Below are positions 45,890 to 48,301 of a DNA stretch of 48,301 bases, in pieces. The stretch is from positions 1 to 48,301 of the forward strand of contig NZ_JAPKNI010000014.1 of the NCBI RefSeq assembly GCF_026343955.1, given 5' to 3'. Under the pieces are notes generated by a model. That model had not been told where the DNA came from, searched no databases, and worked only from the letters and a program-made list of their open reading frames with translations. The position numbers and the translations under genes were made by a program. Positions within the stretch are counted from its first letter, which is position 1. Each line of letters starts with the position of its first letter. The DNA comes from Kaistia defluvii. Lineage in GTDB: Bacteria; Pseudomonadota; Alphaproteobacteria; Rhizobiales; Kaistiaceae.

Positions 45890-48043
45890 CTAGTTGGTCG
45901 CCTCTTCGTCGGCATTGATCGCGGCCACCTTCGAACTGGCGGGCATGCCGATCAGCGTATCGATGCGGGTCTTTTCCTGCTTGAAGGCCAGGAGCATGTC
46001 GCCCTGCAGCACGCGGCCGCGCGGCAGGCGCACGCGCAACGGATCGACCGGCTTGTTGTTGATGCGGACCTCGTAGTGCAGGTGCGGGCCCGTCGACAGG
46101 CCGGTCGAGCCGACATAGCCGATGACCTGGCCCTGCCGCACCTTGACCCCGGGGCGGATGCCCTTGGCGATCGCCGACTGGTGGCCATAGGCCGATTCAT
46201 AGCCGTTGGTATGGCGGATCAGCGTGAAGTTGCCATAGCCCGAGCTCCAGCCGGCCTTCTCGACCGTGCCGTTGCCGGCGGCCAGGATCGGAGTGCCGCG
46301 CGGGGCGGCCCAGTCGACGCCGGGATGCAGGCGGGTATAGCCAAGGATGGGATGCTTGCGGTAGCCGAAATTCGAGCGCAGCACGCCGCCATTCATCGGC
46401 TTGCGAACCAGGAATTTCTTGGCGCTGCGGCCTTCCTCGTCGAAATAGTCGACCACGCCGTCATCGGGCGAACGGTAGCGGTAATAGCGCTTGGTCGCGC
46501 CGTCGAGCGTGATCGCGGCGTAGAGGATTTCCTCGTCGTCCTCGGCGCCGCCTGCTTCCGGCAGCGAATGGAAGACCTCGAGCGAATCCCCTGGCGCGAC
46601 GCGCGACTGGAAGTCGACGTCATAGGAGAAGATGTGGATCAGCTCGGTGATCAGCGGCGCCGGGATCTTCTGCTCCAGCGCTGTCTCATAGACCGCCTGG
46701 TAGAGGCGTGGCATCGGGCTGTTGTCGGTCGGCGCGGGCTCCGCCATCTCGAATTCGTCGGTCGAGCTCTCCGGCTCGTCGGCGCGCACGAAGGTATCGT
46801 CGTCGCGGCGCGCGACGGTCGCCTGGTGGGAGCCTTCGTCATAGATCGAGACGCGCATCGGCCGCGGCGTTTCGCCTTCCGCCGAGAAGAGGATTCGAAC
46901 CTTCTGCCCGGCCTGCAGGTCCGAAAGGTCCATGAGATTGGACATGGCGGCGAGGATGTTCTGGGCGTCGGGCTGGGCGACCCCGCTTTCGTCGAGGATC
47001 TCGGCCAGCGTTTCCTTCTTCTCGACGACGGCGACGCGCTCGTCCGACGGGATGGCCGGGCCGGTCTTGGAAACGAAGGAGACGTTCTCCGGCACGATGC
47101 GCACGCCGAGCGCCGAGAACGGATCGGTGCCGGTTTCGTCGAAGGAGAAGCGATCCGGGTCGACATAGGGCATCGCCGCGATCTGGACGCCGTTGGAAAC
47201 GGTCGTCTGGATCGAGGCGCGCGCGACCTGTTCCGCCTCGTCGGGGCTGAAGCTCGGCTCCTCCGGCTGCGGCGCCTCGTTGATCGGGAAATCGCTGACC
47301 TTGATCGAGACTTCGCCCTCGACATTGGCGCCGTAGATCTGCTCCTGCTCCGTCCCGACCGCGATGACACTGGCCCCGTCGCCGCTGGCGTCCTCGGCGA
47401 CCGCATCGGCTTTGCCGTCGATGATCAGGCCATCATCCCCACCGTCGCCGGAGGCGCCTTCGTCGTCGACCACCCCGAGCTTTTCGGTGGCGGAAGGCGC
47501 GGGCGGGTTGTCGCCACTCTTGTCGCCGCGGCGGCTGCCGGCCGCGCCGGCGACGATCTTGGCCGGGTCATAGGCCGGCACGTCGTCGCTGAGAGCGGTG
47601 ATGGTGGTTGCGATCGAGGTCGCGATGCGGGCGAAGGGCTTCAGCTTGATGAGATCGCGGTCCCCCTGCTTGGTGACGGTGGAGACCTGGACGACCTGGC
47701 GATCGGAGACCGGCTCGCGCGCGGTCCGGATGCGATCGGCCTTGGAGCCATTGGAGAGCGGGACGTCGCCGCCGGCCTCGGAGGCGCGCATGGCGCGGCC
47801 GACTTCCGGCGGGAACGCCAATTGATGGCGGCCGTCCAGGGCCGCCATCAGGGCGCCGCCCATCAGGATGGTGGAGGTGAAGCCCGTGAGCACGGTACCG
47901 GTCAGCCAGCGAATGCTGACGCCGCGCCGATGCGGAACGCCCTCGCCCGTGTCGCCGACCGTCAAGGGCGGTTCGCGCCCGAGGTCGATGCGCGCGCCAT
48001 GCATTCCTCTTGCTGGCGCGCCGCCGCGCGTCGATGCCTTCAC
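45890..48043 (-). CDS. M23-family (LytM) peptidase, membrane-anchored, GTG start
   Basis: A 717-residue protein with one N-terminal membrane segment ([20 protein letters not shown], about residues 46-65). A long, acidic, probably disordered periplasmic part follows. A LysM-like or OapA-type region with [20 protein letters not shown] comes next, and the LytM peptidase domain is at about residues 545-660. The zinc ligands HPGVD and HLHYE are intact, so it should cut peptidoglycan cross-bridges. The start is GTG 48043 with GGAG at 11 bases; the next ATG (48004) lacks a spaced ribosome site. No gene is evident from 48044 to the window end. Confidence 0.88.
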   Translation of the reverse strand: MKASTRGGAPARGMHGARIDLGREPPLTVGDTGEGVPHRRGVSIRWLTGTVLTGFTSTILMGGALMAALDGRHQLAFPPEVGRAMRASEAGGDVPLSNGSKADRIRTAREPVSDRQVVQVSTVTKQGDRDLIKLKPFARIATSIATTITALSDDVPAYDPAKIVAGAAGSRRGDKSGDNPPAPSATEKLGVVDDEGASGDGGDDGLIIDGKADAVAEDASGDGASVIAVGTEQEQIYGANVEGEVSIKVSDFPINEAPQPEEPSFSPDEAEQVARASIQTTVSNGVQIAAMPYVDPDRFSFDETGTDPFSALGVRIVPENVSFVSKTGPAIPSDERVAVVEKKETLAEILDESGVAQPDAQNILAAMSNLMDLSDLQAGQKVRILFSAEGETPRPMRVSIYDEGSHQATVARRDDDTFVRADEPESSTDEFEMAEPAPTDNSPMPRLYQAVYETALEQKIPAPLITELIHIFSYDVDFQSRVAPGDSLEVFHSLPEAGGAEDDEEILYAAITLDGATKRYYRYRSPDDGVVDYFDEEGRSAKKFLVRKPMNGGVLRSNFGYRKHPILGYTRLHPGVDWAAPRGTPILAAGNGTVEKAGWSSGYGNFTLIRHTNGYESAYGHQSAIAKGIRPGVKVRQGQVIGYVGSTGLSTGPHLHYEVRINNKPVDPLRVRLPRGRVLQGDMLLAFKQEKTRIDTLIGMPASSKVAAINADEEATN

Positions 48044-48301
48044 GGTTTCGTATTCTCCCCGTCTCCGGCAGCTTTCGTAGCGCCTGTCATCTGATCCTGG
48101 AGCCTGCCCCGCATGACGAAGGAACTTGCCGTCCGCGGCGGCTCAAGTCAACGAACGGTCGCCTGTTCTGGCTTTCCCGCATGGCGCCCTTGCCGGGGGC
48201 CATGCGCGGTGGCTGCGCGACCGACGCAGCACCGGCAATGACAGGTTCCTGAACTCGTCCCTTTTCATGTCATCAATATGGCTGAGGCCGATCCTGGTCC
48301 C

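Noticed and set aside
46885-46905. tRNA T-arm-like GGATTCGAACC
   Set aside because: It is inside the M23 peptidase gene and no acceptor, D or anticodon arm can be formed around it.
45827-48094. 755-codon open frame antisense to the M23 peptidase gene
   Set aside because: The minus strand has a membrane segment and intact zinc motifs; the plus frame is a shadow.

Overview
The window reads as ordinary chromosome from a high-GC alphaproteobacterium of the order Hyphomicrobiales (Rhizobiales). This rests on gene content and order: Suv3-like helicase, S4 protein, fdxA, carD and rpoH; cobS and cobT with a J-domain protein and bolA; accA, xerD, aroK and aroB; grxC, nit, DUF1178 protein, ubiG, lysC, ptsP, prfA, prmC, DUF4167 protein and clpB. 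The genus cannot be fixed from the sequence; a Kaistia-like relative is only a guess. I see no tRNA, rRNA or CRISPR array.

Layout. 1-1002 is the end of an IS5-family element; its transposase runs off the left edge. Its right end abuts a palindromic intergenic repeat. 1064-7270 (minus) holds rpoH, carD, fdxA, an S4 RNA-binding protein and a Suv3-type RNA helicase. An 866-bp gene-free stretch (7271-8136) with repeats and a long inverted repeat follows. 8137-11000 holds a DUF3108 protein, rpmB with a queuosine-precursor transporter, and a frameshifted DnaB-like ATPase gene. 11208-16041 (minus) is J-domain protein, cobS, cobT and a phytase-like protein; bolA diverges from it. 16512-20006 (minus) holds an L,D-transpeptidase lipoprotein, accA, xerD and a 49-residue membrane protein translationally coupled to xerD. 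20206-22780 (plus) is aroK, aroB and a membrane protein with a cyclic-nucleotide-binding fold and Popeye-like topology. After a cluster of three palindromic repeat families come secA (minus) and, divergently, a parvulin foldase, argJ, a GNAT enzyme, mutT and an orphan Flp-type pilin. 30114-34332 holds an NDUFAF5-like methyltransferase, comF, grxC, nit, a DUF1178 protein and ubiG. 34610-44880 (plus) is lysC, ptsP, prfA, prmC, the DUF4167 protein and clpB. A catB-type acetyltransferase and an M23 peptidase (both minus) end the window.

How the parts connect. RpoH is a heat-shock type sigma factor. Its gene has a promoter fitting the general-stress sigma EcfG, and clpB has a promoter fitting RpoH, so the window holds two levels of a stress cascade. 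Two genes, for the J-domain protein and the DUF1178 protein, have a -10 box seven bases before the start codon and no Shine-Dalgarno sequence, so both look leaderless. Several starts are not ATG (fdxA TTG, GNAT TTG, prfA TTG or CTG, Popeye-like GTG, M23 GTG).

Most genes are housekeeping. I did not find a new multi-gene defence or biosynthetic system. The most unusual observations are: a 106-bp CTAG-bounded element whose two ends supply the stop codons of two convergent genes; the Popeye-like sensor lacking the phosphate-binding arginine; the leaderless promoters; the one-base frameshift in the DnaB-like gene; and the repeat-rich gaps.
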